A program made the position numbers and the translations under genes. DNA of 64,000 nt from Morella rubra (lineage: Eukaryota > Streptophyta > Magnoliopsida > Fagales > Myricaceae), in assembly GCA_003952965.2 (NCBI GenBank), contig CM025851.1, positions 29,189,243 to 29,253,242 on the forward strand, in the 5' to 3' direction. Positions 1 through 11,525 of this stretch are shown here, piece after piece; position 1 is the first letter of the stretch, and the number at the start of each line of letters is the position of its first letter. The notes below the pieces were generated by a model that had not been told where the DNA came from, did not search any database, and worked only from the letters and a program-made list of their open reading frames with translations.

Positions 1-693
1 AACTCTTCATTTGAAAACTGCATGATCATGAGCAGATGTGCCGGGCGGATCTTTGTTTGGCAAAAAAACAAAACAGAAAAGATAATGCAGGTGGTGTTTG
101 CAATTTAATTTGGTTTATGAGAGTGGGTGAGATTCTTAAATTTTCATTCATAAGAGTTGCTGAAGCGTGATAAGATAAATGTTTTGAATAAATATTTTTA
201 TGTCTATTGTAAAAGGAAAAAGATAATTTGATAGAAAGAGATTATTTTATAGTTATTTTATAGTTATTTTATAGGCAAAAATCATAGCACGCCCTATATC
301 AATAGACAAATTATATCAATAAATAACTTTTAAGTTTCAAAATATTTTATTCCACCCCATATATTTAAAAAATAATCAATTGTTGCCTTCCATTTTATTT
401 GGCTGTCAAAACCACATGTAAAATTATCAAAATGTCCTTGCAAATAAAAATTACTAGAAATGTTAAAAAATTATTAAAAAAATATAAATGATATATCAAT
501 AAAAAGTAATCTTTTTTAAATAAAAATATCGAAACTCTATTTAATTAATCTATTTATTTCTTGATTTTTTTTTATTTTTAAATTTTATCTTGTAAGGGCA
601 TTTCGGTCAATTCACATTATTTTTTTTGTGTGACTTAACGACCAAATAAAAAAAAAGTCAAAATCAAATTTCACAAATTCAAAATCGAAGAAA
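1..693. other. AT-rich intergenic DNA, no gene seen
   Basis: This stretch is strongly AT-rich with many short A and T runs. No reading frame of convincing length or recognisable protein similarity is visible on either strand. Confidence 0.6.
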
Positions 694-701
694 ATGTCGA
701 C

Positions 702-1139
702 TAGGCTGTGCAAAAGAAACTGAGACCCGACTAACCGACCAAGAACCTACCCGTTCTCACCCGAGCGAGGCGAGTTAAGTCAAGGTCGGGTTTGGGTTGT
801 GAATCTTGAAATTGAAAAAATTCGACCCAAATATACTATGGCAGGACTTAAAATAAAATAGCTTAGCATGTCCTGAGCTTTAAAAAAAAAAACCCGAGGT
901 GCCCTTGCTCAAAAAAATGTTGTGGCCTTTGGGCCTAAAAAAATAGTCCATAACTTAAAAAAAAAAAAGGAGAGACCCAAGCATCTCGAAATCAGACCTC
1001 GACACGAGCCAAACTCGATCTGATTTGCATGACTGGCTCGGGTTTAGGGGCAATCGAGGTCGGGTTACATATCTCTTGTCCCAATTGATTCGGGTCGACT
1101 TCAAGGGTGGGAAAATCCGACCCGAAATGCGCAACCCTA
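702..1139. mobile_element. hAT-type MITE (non-autonomous DNA transposon), 438 bp
   Basis: The element is bounded by short imperfect terminal inverted repeats: TAGGCTGTGCA on the left, and TGCGCAACCCTA on the right (inverse TAGGGTTGCGCA). An identical 8-bp sequence, ATGTCGAC, flanks it at 694-701 and 1140-1147. An 8-bp target duplication together with TAGGG-like termini is typical of hAT transposons. There is no coding capacity; the interior is rich in CGGGT/ACCCG-like words. It lies downstream of the CYP82 copy 1 remnant. The class is inferred from termini and target-site length alone. Confidence 0.8.
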
Positions 1140-1147
1140 ATGTCGAC

Positions 1148-1699
1148 TACTGATCCCAAATATGTAAATCCTAGCACATTAAATTTTTTATGCAAATATG
1201 TAAATCATCAAGTGTCAAACATTGAAAAATTGAAGAATAACTAAACACCAAAAAAGAAATTTTTTTCATAAAAATGTTTCAATAAAGAAAATTTTAAGTA
1301 AAATAATAGATTTACATGCAAAGCAAATAAACGGATCTTAAGATAAATTAATATATATTTTCATTAGAAGAAAGAAAGTACGATACTGTTGCGGCGAATT
1401 AACCAAAATTATTTAATAAATTGAGAATAAAAAAATAAATTATACATGGTAACTTTTTCTTGAATATACCTTCGTAATATTGGAACAAATAAAAGCAATG
1501 GTCCAAAAAAAAAATTCCATACGTCGAGCTTCACCTCAAAAAAAAAAAAAAAAAAAAAACCTTTCCCTGATGAAGTTTTCATCTGAAAGTGCTGATGTGG
1601 CATGCATATAGATAATGAGTGACACGAGATGACGTAAACATACGTTAATAAGTGAAACATCAGGTGAAAGTACGCCGTTATTGCACAACGAAGACATAT
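1148..1699. other. 3' flank of CYP82 copy 1, shared with copy 2
   Basis: From about 1340 onward the sequence matches the region downstream of the second P450 copy (about 16374-16720), including the words CTTCGTAATATTGGAAC and AAAGCAATGGTCC and a poly-A tract. The duplication that produced the two P450 loci therefore included this 3' flank. Short frames here run through A/T homopolymers and are not genes. Confidence 0.6.
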
Positions 1700-4664
1700 C
1701 CAGAACTGTCTCAAGTTTACAAGGTGGTTTTCGATCCATAAAATGTGAAAAAGGAAGTTGCGGGTTGATAAGAACTTCGAGTGGAGTGGCTTTCATGTTT
1801 GTCAAACCAAAGCTTTCAGTCATATCCACTTGGGCATCTGAGGGATTTGACATCTCAAGCATTTGTAAAAACTAGCATGTGCCAAATGTACGGTACGAAG
1901 GGCAAAAGATGTTCCGGGACATGACCTTCTGCCACTTCTAAATGGCATCAACTCAAAATGTTTACCCCAAACATCAACATCTTTGTGGGTGGTGAGAAAT
2001 CTCTGCGGCTTGAACTCCAATGGGTCCGACCATATGCGTGGATCCGTTTGAATTTTCCAAATGTTTGTAATCTAGCCGGGTCCGGTTATAATGCTGAGCA
2101 CTACTGTGCTTAGCAGTGCTGATACAAGGTGAAGATTAAAAGTCTCATATTCGGCGGTGAAGAGGAGTACACGTCAATTAAAACGAAAGACCCGTTTTAA
2201 CCGGTTTTGACCCGTTTTAAAATAAAATCATCCGGTTCTCTCTTCGTTTCGCCCTGCAATCACCGTAGAAGAAGCTCTTCGTCGCCAGAAAAATCTTTTG
2301 CCACTGTAACCGGACCCCCAAAAACCTAGTAAAAGAAACCTCCATTTTTTCCGTTCATTTCGACCCTTACAACACATCTCTCATGGAAACTTCAACCCAA
2401 AACACGGATTATCGAAAGTAAACTCTTTCATTTGCATTGTTGATTTCTCGTACGAAACTGTATCAAAATTTCCTTCAAAGTTGTGAGATTAGATTCCCAG
2501 TCCAACATGAGGTTGAAAATTTGAAAACAAAGTTTCTTTCTATCTTTCTAACAGAGAGAAAAGGAAGGAAGAAGAGAGCAGCTATATCTGGAACTGTTCT
2601 GCATATCCATGTTGGACTTTCTCACTGGCATCACATAATTTATCAAGGAAGCTATACTTGTGAAAATGGATCAAGTGGCGACGAAGGCGACCAATACGGG
2701 TGATTTGACAATTCCCACTTTCCCACCAAAGAATTACAATAACCGAAATAAACCAATAAGACGACTTGTGTTTCCAGGACAGATAATTCACGGACTTCTA
2801 GGAAGATCTGGCGAGGAGAAGGTGGACGGCTGGCTCCTGTGCCCGCGAGGAAGACCAACTTTCTGAGGGAAAAAATAAAAAAATAAAAAAAATTCAGCTG
2901 ATTTCAATGCGGGGCGGTTATTTCAATCTGGGTCGGCGCGGGCCAAAACAATTTAATTGACGTGGCACGATCTCAGCCGTTGGATTTTGAAGATGTAATC
3001 TCAGCCGTTGCTTTGTATCATCAGTATATTAACGCCAAGGATAATGACCGAACCCGGCGCTGCTGGATACAAGTGTAAAGTCTCTTTGAGTATCGCTTGG
3101 ATAGACTTGCTTACTTATATCAGATTCCTTAACAATTCTTTCTTTGCCCATGTGGATGTCAAGCTCATCTTGGGCCTTCTTCAACACATGGTGGTTGTTC
3201 AACAGTAGTGATACTGCCCAAGTTAGGGTAACCGTGGTGGTGTCACTGCCTCCTGCAATTATATTCTGCAGAATCCAATACTTTTAGATGATATATACTC
3301 TGAAGAGATCATTCTTCTTGTTTTAGAGCTCAAGTCACGAGTTAACAAAACACATCATGATGATCAGATATATAACCTTGTGTAGCGAAAACAATGGAAG
3401 AAGAAAAGACAGAAATTACTCTTACGCAAGGACAGACACATAACCTTAAGAGGACGTACGTGCAGGCCGACAACTCTTTATTTTGGTTTAATGTATAATG
3501 GAATGTGTTGTGGCTTTAAATCTTATGTACGAATTTAATTTTGCAACCAACAAAAAGGGACAATATATAATTGATGTAAAATATAATGTTTACGGAGTGA
3601 TAATAATTAGGCCAGAACAAGATTAGTTTTGGCTTGAATTAATCTTTCAAGCAATGCCTCAACAATAAAGAGAAACTCACATGGTGAAAGAGAGAAGCAT
3701 ACCAAAGATGTGGCTTTGTTGATCGTATCCGCATCATAGCCGGCAAGGTCTGCGCCGTCAAGGACGGATAGCATTACGTCCATAAAATCTTGCTCCCCCT
3801 TTGACCTCACCTGAAGCTCTCTTACGCTTATTCTCTTCCAACCATTTACCAAAGAGTGAATCCAATTCTTTTCCAGTTTTCTTCATACCATTTTCATGTC
3901 CACCCCAATCCAGCCACCCAAGGAAAGGAATGGCATCCGACAACACAAACAACCCTATGAAATAAAAGAATTCCCTCACAGCCTTTTGGCAACCGCGTGC
4001 CTCTTTTTCATCAACGGCCTCTATGGTATTTGAAAGCTGGTACCGCTTTCCCGCAACCATCTTTAGAATCACGTTGAGACCCATGTCCCCAAACCATTGC
4101 TTCAGCTCCACCAAAATCTGGTCTGACTCGTTCTTCTTCGTTGTCCAAAGTTGGTATAGCTCTTCTAAGGTGGTCTCAATTTCAGTAGCTTGAACATAGG
4201 AAAGAAGGTCAAGCCATTTGTTAGATAGTACGTAGCTCTATGGAGGTTATTTTACGTAGTTCACGCCACTAGGGACCATAGGGTGGGAATGCAAACATGG
4301 CATCGTTATAGCCTATGTGCTTTGAGGCTACAAGTTTGGGCCACGAGGATATGGCGAGGTCGTTGGCGGTGAAACACTCCTTAGCCGACTTCCAGCTGTT
4401 CAACACCAAAGCTTTCTGCAGCCCATGCTGGACGGTAAAAAGTGGGCCGTACTTGTCTGCCATGGCTTCCAAAGTTTTGTGTGGAGGATCAGTCGTTCCT
4501 CCCAGCAGAGGAAGGTGACCAATTATTGGCCATGCACCTGCCGGAGTCGGTATTTTTTTGGTCGATCCAGCTCTAGACCTCCTCAAAAGATAGTACAAAA
4601 CAAGAGTAATTAGGGAAACACTTCCAACTATGACGACATTTAGGTAGGGTAGAAGGATATCCAT
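1700..4664 (-). pseudogene. CYP82-type cytochrome P450, copy 1, heavily disrupted
   Basis: Functional relatives are ER-anchored haem monooxygenases of specialised metabolism; this copy cannot make one. The ATG is at 4664 and is followed by a hydrophobic anchor, a basic RRSRAG stretch and a proline hinge (PTPAGAWP). Exon 1 runs to about 3703 (donor GTATGC) and exon 2 starts near 3265. The I-helix motif reads AGGSDTT, the PERF-like motif is FKPQRF, and the haem loop reads [10 protein letters not shown] instead of the usual FxxGRRxCPG. Lesions include a Tyr-to-stop change after the PPYGP segment near 4269, several frameshifts in exon 1, and a roughly 1 kb transposon-like insertion in exon 2 (2079-3053) that also replaced about 60 bp of coding sequence. 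Family assignment rests on resemblance to CYP82 proteins and on the sister copy at 16.7-18.7 kb. The C-terminal boundary is approximate because no stop aligns with that of copy 2. Confidence 0.85.
2079..3053. mobile_element. TIR-bounded insertion in CYP82 exon 2
   Basis: Aligned to copy 2, the P450 reading breaks near 2078 and resumes near 3054. The inserted DNA begins CCGGGTCCGGTTATAATG and ends with the approximate inverse, CATTATCC..ACCGAACCCGG. The word CACGTCAATTAAA recurs in inverted orientation about 100 bp inside each end. No transposase is visible. A perfect target duplication could not be defined, partly because the target itself contains CCGGG and some P450 sequence is missing. The superfamily is undetermined. 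Confidence 0.6.
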
Positions 4665-4726
4665 TAGATAAGATTATGAGAGCTAGGTGGTGGCCTGTGA
4701 GGTATCTATAGTTAACTTTGGGAAGC

Positions 4727-4733
4727 TTTTATA
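4727..4733 (-). promoter_or_regulatory. TATA box of CYP82 copy 1
   Basis: TATAAAA on the minus strand lies about 63 nt upstream of the ATG at 4664. The same TTATAAAAGC context occurs 73 nt upstream of the ATG of copy 2, so the core promoter appears to have been duplicated with the gene. Confidence 0.55.
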
Positions 4734-4739
4734 AACATG

Positions 4740-5439
4740 TTAGAAAAATTATAGGCACAACGGAAAAACAAATGGGATTTTGGTATACTTAACGTCCCCG
4801 AAATCAAATGCTTGAAGATGTTTCACGTGTCCTAAACCTCAAAGCTCCAGAAACTCTTTCCGATGGTGGAGTTTTCTATGAGAGAATCACCCACTAATTC
4901 CACAACTTAAATGCTCATAGAAGGGAGGCAAAATTTTAAAGAGAGGAACAGAGAGAAGCTCTCTAAATTATGGTGTATAGAGCAGTGAGGGAAGAAGGAC
5001 TTTTTATAGCCTTTCCTCATCGACCTCCTTGTGACACATGTCACTATGCATGGTTAGAGTGTCATGCAAGGGACCAAGTGTCATCAAGAATGACACTTGC
5101 ATGACCCATTGTCATGCAAGAAGCCATGCGTCCCACATGCATGGGGGTGCCCCCAATTGGTAACACTTGTAAGTATGTAATGTCTATCGTTCTGCTGTGG
5201 TCTATGGTCTAATGACTTTAACACTGTTTATGTCATTTTCTATGCATGTAGAAACTGCGTACCTAGAAAACTTGTGCCTGGAAAACTCGGACTTAAAAAA
5301 CTCGTACTTAATGGAAAACTCGTCATAGAATTTAGTTCTCTTTTACTGAAACAGGTACATGATCTGTACTTGGAAATTAACTCGTTATAGAATTTAATTC
5401 TCTTCACGTTATAGATTAGAAAATATGATAAGTTAAAGT
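4740..5439. other. Upstream region of CYP82 copy 1, no gene seen
   Basis: Non-coding, moderately AT-rich sequence. It contains repeated GTCATGCA-like words around 5060-5130 but nothing that I can assign. Confidence 0.45.
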
Positions 5440-5448
5440 GATCAAAAC

Positions 5449-5562
5449 TTTTTTTTTTTTTTGGGTAAGCATGTATTAAACGAAAAAGACAAACCGACCC
5501 TACAAAAGAACAGGAGGAAAGCACCTGCAAAAAACCAGGAAGCTACAGCATAACAAAACAGA
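5449..5562 (-). mobile_element. Short poly-A retroposon (SINE-like or truncated LINE end)
   Basis: A 114-bp insertion begins on the plus strand with a T-run, which is a 3' poly-A tail if read on the minus strand. It is flanked by the identical 9-bp sequence GATCAAAAC at 5440-5448 and 5563-5571. A poly-A tail plus direct target duplication is the signature of target-primed insertion by LINE machinery. It is too short and lacks clear A/B boxes, so SINE versus 5'-truncated LINE is unresolved. Confidence 0.65.
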
Positions 5563-5571
5563 GATCAAAAC

Positions 5572-6051
5572 CTTTACCAAAATGTATATGCTGCTCTATA
5601 TCATCTTTTATGATCAAACGAAACTTCGTCATATATCTTTGGAAGATATGTATTCCACCTAGGTAAAGAAGGAAAGAAAAAAGATGTTGAATAAAATTCT
5701 CTCGTAAGGAGTGTGTTATTGATAGGTTTTAAATAGTGATTGACAAGGGGTGTAAAAGGCAATAGTACAAATTGTAAGATGACAACTTGCTATTTCCGAA
5801 CGTTAAAGTTTAAAGCTTTCCTTTTGTGATTTGTCTTGACCGTTGCATAGAGTAGCTGTCACGCTAGATAGGTGTTGCCGTATCAAGTTGACTCATTTGA
5901 CTCTTCAATGAGTGAGATTTGTTTCCTCTTACTAGGTATAATAGATAAGTATCTCTTCATGTACAGGTATTAAATTACAACCAAAAGAAAAAATAAAGGC
6001 CACGTGTATGCATATATATGTTTTCTCTTCCTAAACGGTAATGTTTCAGTA
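5572..6051. other. Intergenic DNA, no gene seen
   Basis: No convincing coding sequence, RNA gene or repeat is recognised between the retroposon and the copia target duplication at 6052. Confidence 0.45.
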
Positions 6052-6056
6052 CTTCT

Positions 6057-6331
6057 TGTTAGCGAATTACTTCCAGATCACAAGAATCACGGGACAATTC
6101 AAAATTCAAAAGAAAGCTCCAGCTATAAGGATCCCACGATTCTCTCAACTACAAAACAGGACAATATCACTTAATTCTATTCTTGTTACTTTGTTTCCTT
6201 TTTTCTTTTTTCTTTCATTGTGCAGCTGTACTGCCCGTTACATGTAAATGTGCTTTCTATAAATATTAAATCCACCCAGAACAATCGGTGTCGTGAGATT
6301 TCTACCAACCATCGTATCTTCAATTTCTTCT
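6057..6331 (+). repeat. 5' LTR of the copia element
   Basis: 275 bp from TGTTAGCG to TTTCTTCT, directly abutting the primer-binding site. It matches the 3' LTR except for four substitutions and a one-base T-run difference. The right terminus does not end in the canonical CA, but the 5-bp target duplication supports this boundary. Confidence 0.92.
6258..6265 (+). promoter_or_regulatory. TATA box in the copia LTR
   Basis: TATAAATA lies about 70 bp before the LTR end and is conserved in the 3' LTR. It is the likely core promoter for the element's transcript. Confidence 0.5.
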
Positions 6332-6343
6332 TGGTATCAGAGC
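6332..6343 (+). other. Primer-binding site (initiator tRNA-Met)
   Basis: TGGTATCAGAGC follows the 5' LTR directly and is the usual plant copia complement to the 3' end of initiator tRNA-Met. Confidence 0.85.
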
Positions 6344-6349
6344 AAAACA

Positions 6350-9300
6350 TGTCTTCCGCATCTTTTACTGTTGGCAACTTTGTCACACTTCGTCTTAAAT
6401 CTGAAAATTACCCTCTTTGGCGTGAACAAGTCCTCACCTTAGCTGAAAGTCAAAACATTGTGGGCTACCTTACGGAAACCACTCTTCAACCCTCTGCTGT
6501 ACTTCCAGCACCCGAAGGTTCAACTGAACCTACTCCAAATCCAAGCTATCAAACTTGGAAGACTGCTGATCGTCTCCTTCGTGGATGGATCATCGGACTC
6601 TAACTGAGGAGGCGTTGGGCCTTGTGATTGGTCTAGATACGTCTGTTGAAGTTTGGTCAGCTCTCAAGGAGGTCTATGCACAGGCATCTCAGGAGCGACA
6701 ATTTCAACTTACTCAACAACTTACCTACCTGAAGAAGGCCTCGGAGATGTCTCTCAATGATTATATCCGAAAGTTCAAATCCATTTGTGACAGTCTGGCG
6801 GCTATTGGACATAGTGTGAATGACAAAACAAAGGTATTCTCTTTGCTCACAGGACTTGGAGTGCGTTATGAACCTTTTACCACTTCAATGCTTAAGCCAC
6901 CCATGCCCACCTATGCTGAAATCGTTCCACTCCTTCAAAGTTATGAGACTCGAATTAATTTTTATTCACCCGAATCAGCACCCTACACTGCCTTTGTTGG
7001 TCAAACCAATGCTCCCAAGCCACAAAACAAAAGTTACAAAAACTCTGGCCAATTCTCCTCAAAAGGACGAGGCTTTGCTCCTGCCAATCATTTTGTGCCC
7101 AAGCCTAGTGGGCAAAATAATTCTGGAAACTCATTCTCACGTTCCAATACTCGGACATCACCTATCAAATATGTGGCAAGCCTGGCCATGCAGCTATTCG
7201 CTGTTGGCATCGCTTCAATCACTCTATTCAGCCAGATAATATTCCTCAGGTTTTTTCTGCACTTCAGTTTGATACTAATGCCAACAACAAGGAATGGACT
7301 TCAGACACAGGTGCATTAGCTCATATGACCTCACAGGAAGGTACTCTACAAAATCTTCGACCTTACACAAGTTCTGACCATGTTATGATTGGCAATGGTG
7401 ATTCTTTACATATAACGCGTGTTGGGGATGTTATTCTTGGCACTGGTTCCTCTCATATCGTTTTACATGATGTCCTACTAGTCCCTGAGTTAGAAAGGAA
7501 CTTATTATCCATTGGACAACTTACATCTAATTATCCTGTGATTTGTGAGTTCTCTGATTGTGATTTTGTGATTAAGGACCAGAATACAAACCAGGTGCTG
7601 ATGAGGGGGCTCAAGCAGGATAATCTCTACACTATTCGTGCTCCACCAATCGTGTTGTTCTCCACTCGGTTTCAGGCTGTGTCTGAGGACACATGGCACC
7701 GACGTTTAGGACATCCTCAAGCTGCTGTTATTTCCCATCTACGCCAGTCAGGTTCGATTCAAGTTACTACCAATAAAGCAATGTCTCTATGCGAGAGTTG
7801 TCAACTAGGAAAACTTTCTAAGCTTCCTTTCTTGTCATCTTCTTCTATGACTACGGTTGCTTTTGAAAAAATTCATATTGATTTATGGGGACCTGCTCCT
7901 GTACACTCTGAAAATGGATTTAAATATTATGCTGCTATTGTTGATGATTTCACAAAGTTTATTTGGTTGATTCCTTTGAAGAAGAAATCTGACTTCATTC
8001 AACAATTCCTGTTATTTGAAAATAATGTGGCTCGACAATTTGCAGGGGCTATTAAAATAGTCTAAACTGATGGAGGAGGTGAATTTGTCAATCACCTTTT
8101 TCAAACGCATCTGCAAGCATCTGGGATTATTGATCAACTTTCTTGTCCGTACACGCCTGAGCAAAATGGTGTGGTTGAGAGGCGCCATAGAGTTATTCGG
8201 GAATTAGGAATCACTATGATGATTCAAGCTAATGTCCCCAAATATTTTTGGGTGGAAGCATTCACCACGGCTGTGTTTTTAATCAATAGACTTCCCTCTT
8301 CAGTACTTCAATGGGACAGTCCTTTCTTTCGGTTACATGGTCACTCTCCAGACTATGGTTCTTTACGTGTCTTTGGCTCTAGATGTTTTCCATATTTATG
8401 GGATAACAAAGGAAATAAATTTGATCACAAATCATTACCTTGTATTTTTATGGGTTACAGTGATCGGCATAAGGGCTACCGATGCTATTATCCTCCATCT
8501 CGATGTGTGTTTATCTCAAGACATGTAGTTTTCGATGAAACTATTCTTCCGTTCCAAGCCTCAGACCGTTGCAAGATAGGATCACCAGAACCCTCCGTCC
8601 AAGTATTCAAAGAATGGCTAGATTCTCCATCTCCACCAATTGAGCCATTTTGTGCACCTACATCCTCTACCATTATAATGGAACCACCTGTAACTGATGT
8701 TCCTTTGATTTCATTACATGCTGGTGACTCACATGTTGACTCACATGCTGAATTAATTCCCACAGATTTATCTTCAATTGATGAGGAAATATTTCCCACT
8801 CCAACGCAAGACTTCAATGTTCCACTCCTACCTTCTCATTCCATGGTGCCAAGGGCCCATGCTGGCATTCATAAACCGAATCCCAAGTATGCTCTTCTTC
8901 ATATTTATGATTTTATTCCTAAAGAACCTGGCAATATTCGTTCAGCACTCTCTCATCCGGGTTGGAGGAAAGCAATGGAGGAAGAGCTTGCTGCTCTCTC
9001 TCAAAATGAGACATGGACTCTTGTACCTCGACGACCATCTATGAATGTTGTTGGTTCTCCCTGGGTCTTTAAATCCAAGCTCAAGGCAGATGGATCACTT
9101 GAACGCCTCAAAGCACGATTTGTTGCTAAAGGTTATTATCAAGTCGATGGTATTGACTTCTCTGAAACTTATTCTCCTGTTGTCAAGCCCGGGACTATAA
9201 GATTGGTTCTCTCCATTGCAGTTGTTAAACGCTGGAGCATTCGCCAGTTAGACGTGAAGAATGCATTTCTTCATGGCTTTCTTACTGAGCAGGTATATAT

Positions 9301-10579
9301 GGAGCAACCTCCTGGCTTTCAAGATTCAAGATTTCCAGATTATGTTTGTTTGTTGAACAAAGCGATCTATCGCTTGAAACAAGCTCCACGAGCTTGGTTT
9401 AACAGGTTTAGTTCCTTTCTTCTTCAAAATAATTTTATTTGCAGCTTAGCCGATCCTAGCCTTTTTATTAATCACTCCAATCGTGGTATCTTGGTTTTCT
9501 TGCTTTATGTCGACGACATAATCCTCACCGGCTCTTGTGACTCGCTTATTCATTCCTTCATGGATTCTTTGCATAGTGAATTTGCTATGAAAGACCTTGG
9601 TCCTCTTCATTATTTTTTGGGCATTCAAGTGGCAACTGTATCTGGTGGCCTAATTCTTCATCAAACCAAATATGCAATAGACGTACTGGAACGTGATGCA
9701 ATGCATGAATCAAAACCGATTCATACCACTATGTGTCAAAAAAATAAGCCCGAGTTGAATTCACCACTCTACAAAGATCCCAAACGTTATCGATCTTTGG
9801 TTGGGGCTCTTCAGTATCTCACCTTGACACGTCCAGATTTATCTTTTTCTGTTAACCAAGTCTCTCAGTACATGCAGGCTCCAACAGATGCTCACTTTAC
9901 CATGGTTCGACGTATTTTACGGTACGTCAAGGGGACAATACATCTCGGTCTTTACATGCAAAATTCGAGTTCTTTAGATTTATATGCCTTTTCAGACGCT
10001 GACTGGGCTGGCTGCCCTCTTACTCGACGCTCAACGACGGGGTACTGCACCTTTCTAGGGAGCAATATTATCTCATGGAGTGCTAAGAAGCAGCCCACTG
10101 TCTCTCGGTCCAGCTCAGAGGCCGAATACCGTGCTATGGTACAAACTACAGCAGAATTGACCTGGTTAACATTTATTCTACGTGATTTGCATGTTCCCTT
10201 GTCTTCTGCGCCGACTTTATTATGTGATAATATGAGTTCTCTTTTCATGACGGTAAATCCGGTATTCCATGCTCGCAGCAAACACATCGAGTTAGATTAC
10301 CATTACGTTCGTGAAAGAGTAGCTCTTGGCTTGCTGGTTACACGCCATGTCTCTACCCGTTGCCAAATTGCTGATATTTTTACAAAAGCTCAGACTCATG
10401 ACGCTTTGGAATCTTTGCGTCACAAACTGTGCCTGGTCACCACGCCCAGTTTGACGGGGGATGTTAGCGAATTACTTCCAGATCACAAGAATCATGGGAC
10501 AATTCAAAATTCAAAAGAAAGCTCCAGCTATAAGGATCCCACGATTCTCTCAACTACAAAACAGGACAATATCACTTAA
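6350..10579 (+). pseudogene. Copia gag-pol polyprotein with frameshifts and an integrase stop
   Basis: Gag starts at the ATG at 6350. A one-base shift near 6598 moves the reading into another frame, and a second shift before about 7160 restores the first. In the zinc knuckle the first cysteine is replaced by tyrosine (YQICGKPGH followed by AAIRC). The protease motif DTGA lies near 7308. Integrase has the HHCC region near 7700-7810 and its catalytic core, but an in-frame TAA at 8063-8065 precedes the TDGGGEF motif. Reverse transcriptase (YVDD near 9510) and RNase H (DADWAGC near 9995) lie in one long frame that ends at 10579 inside the 3' LTR. Protein order is gag, protease, integrase, RT, RNase H. 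The defects are few, which agrees with the young LTRs. Confidence 0.93.
10454..10461 (+). other. Polypurine tract of the copia element
   Basis: ACGGGGGA directly precedes the 3' LTR and is the expected primer site for plus-strand synthesis. Confidence 0.6.
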
Positions 10580-10737
10580 TTCTATTCTTGTTACTCTGTT
10601 TCCTTTTTTTCTTTTTTCTTTCATTGTGCAGCTGTACTGCCCGTTACATGTAAATGTGCTTTCTATAAATATTAAATCCACCAAGAACAATCGGTGTGGT
10701 GAGATTTCTACCAACCATCGTATCTTCAATTTCTTCT
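10462..10737 (+). repeat. 3' LTR of the copia element
   Basis: 276 bp, near-identical to the 5' LTR, followed by the CTTCT target duplication at 10738-10742. The pol stop codon lies inside it. Confidence 0.92.
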
Positions 10738-10742
10738 CTTCT

Positions 10743-11517
10743 CCCTCTGGAGGTTAAAGAGAAAAGCCAAATTGCTAGGTTATATAGGTAACAAAATATC
10801 TCTAGTACTCGTGCTGATCTTTTTCCTTGGAGTCTTGCTCAGATTCAAAGGAGTGGTTAAGAATTCAGATGTATTACGCGAATGCATCCAAAGTGCTAAT
10901 TGACACGAAAGATTGGTTGATTTGCTGCAATTGGATATATATGGAGCAAATCAAGCAGAGACTAGTCGACGTACTGATTATCCGGGACGCGAATACATCC
11001 AAAGTGCTTGACAGCAACACGATTGCCTTTATTTATATGTGGCGCTAATCAAGCAAAGAATAGTCGAATAATTTTCAGGTGCGGTTTTTCAAAAGAGGCG
11101 GCTCAGGTAGATAAAGATTACAATGATTTTTATTTGCGTGGACAACCGCATGAAAATCCTACTCTGATGCCACTTCTTTTTTGTTTTGATAGGCTCAAGT
11201 TTGTTTTAGCGTAACGTACTGTTTTTGTTTTTCTTAAACTAGTTTCAAATTAATCATGTTCAGTAAGGTATTCTAATTTCTTATATTTGGTTGTTGCATC
11301 AAATATATTTTCAGAAAATATTTTTCAAAGTTTGATGCATGTTGTATTTTCGTTAATCTTATATAATTAATAAAATTAATTCTTAACATCATTTTGAAAT
11401 AAAATGAAATAAAGTTATCGAGAGAGTAAAAAAGGGGATCAACTGTGACAGAAGATGCGAGAATTGAGAGCCTTCATAAGAGTGAGGTAGAGAGGGGGCA
11501 GTTGAGTGTCAAGTGAG
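10743..11517. other. Intergenic DNA with an imperfect tandem repeat
   Basis: Between about 10870 and 11090 a roughly 120-bp segment is imperfectly duplicated: the word GCATCCAAAGTGCT recurs as ACATCCAAAGTGCT, followed in both copies by CACGA and an ATTG word. No coding sequence is recognised. Confidence 0.4.
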
Positions 11518-11525
11518 AGATTGAA

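Larger units (their letters stand above)
6057..10737 (+). mobile_element. Ty1/copia LTR retrotransposon, complete structure, defective coding
   Basis: The element is 4.68 kb with LTRs of 275 and 276 bp starting TGTTAGCG, a perfect 5-bp target duplication CTTCT (6052-6056 and 10738-10742), a primer-binding site against initiator tRNA-Met, and a purine tract before the 3' LTR. The order gag, protease, integrase, reverse transcriptase, RNase H is that of Ty1/copia. The LTRs differ by four substitutions and one T indel, so insertion was recent. The gag style and the WSAKKQPTVSRSS motif suggest the Ale/Retrofit lineage, which is an inference. Frameshifts and an integrase stop make it non-autonomous as sequenced. 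Confidence 0.95.

Noticed and set aside
6820..7239. 139-codon frame overlapping copia gag
   Set aside because: It is an alternate frame of gag created by base composition, not a separate gene.
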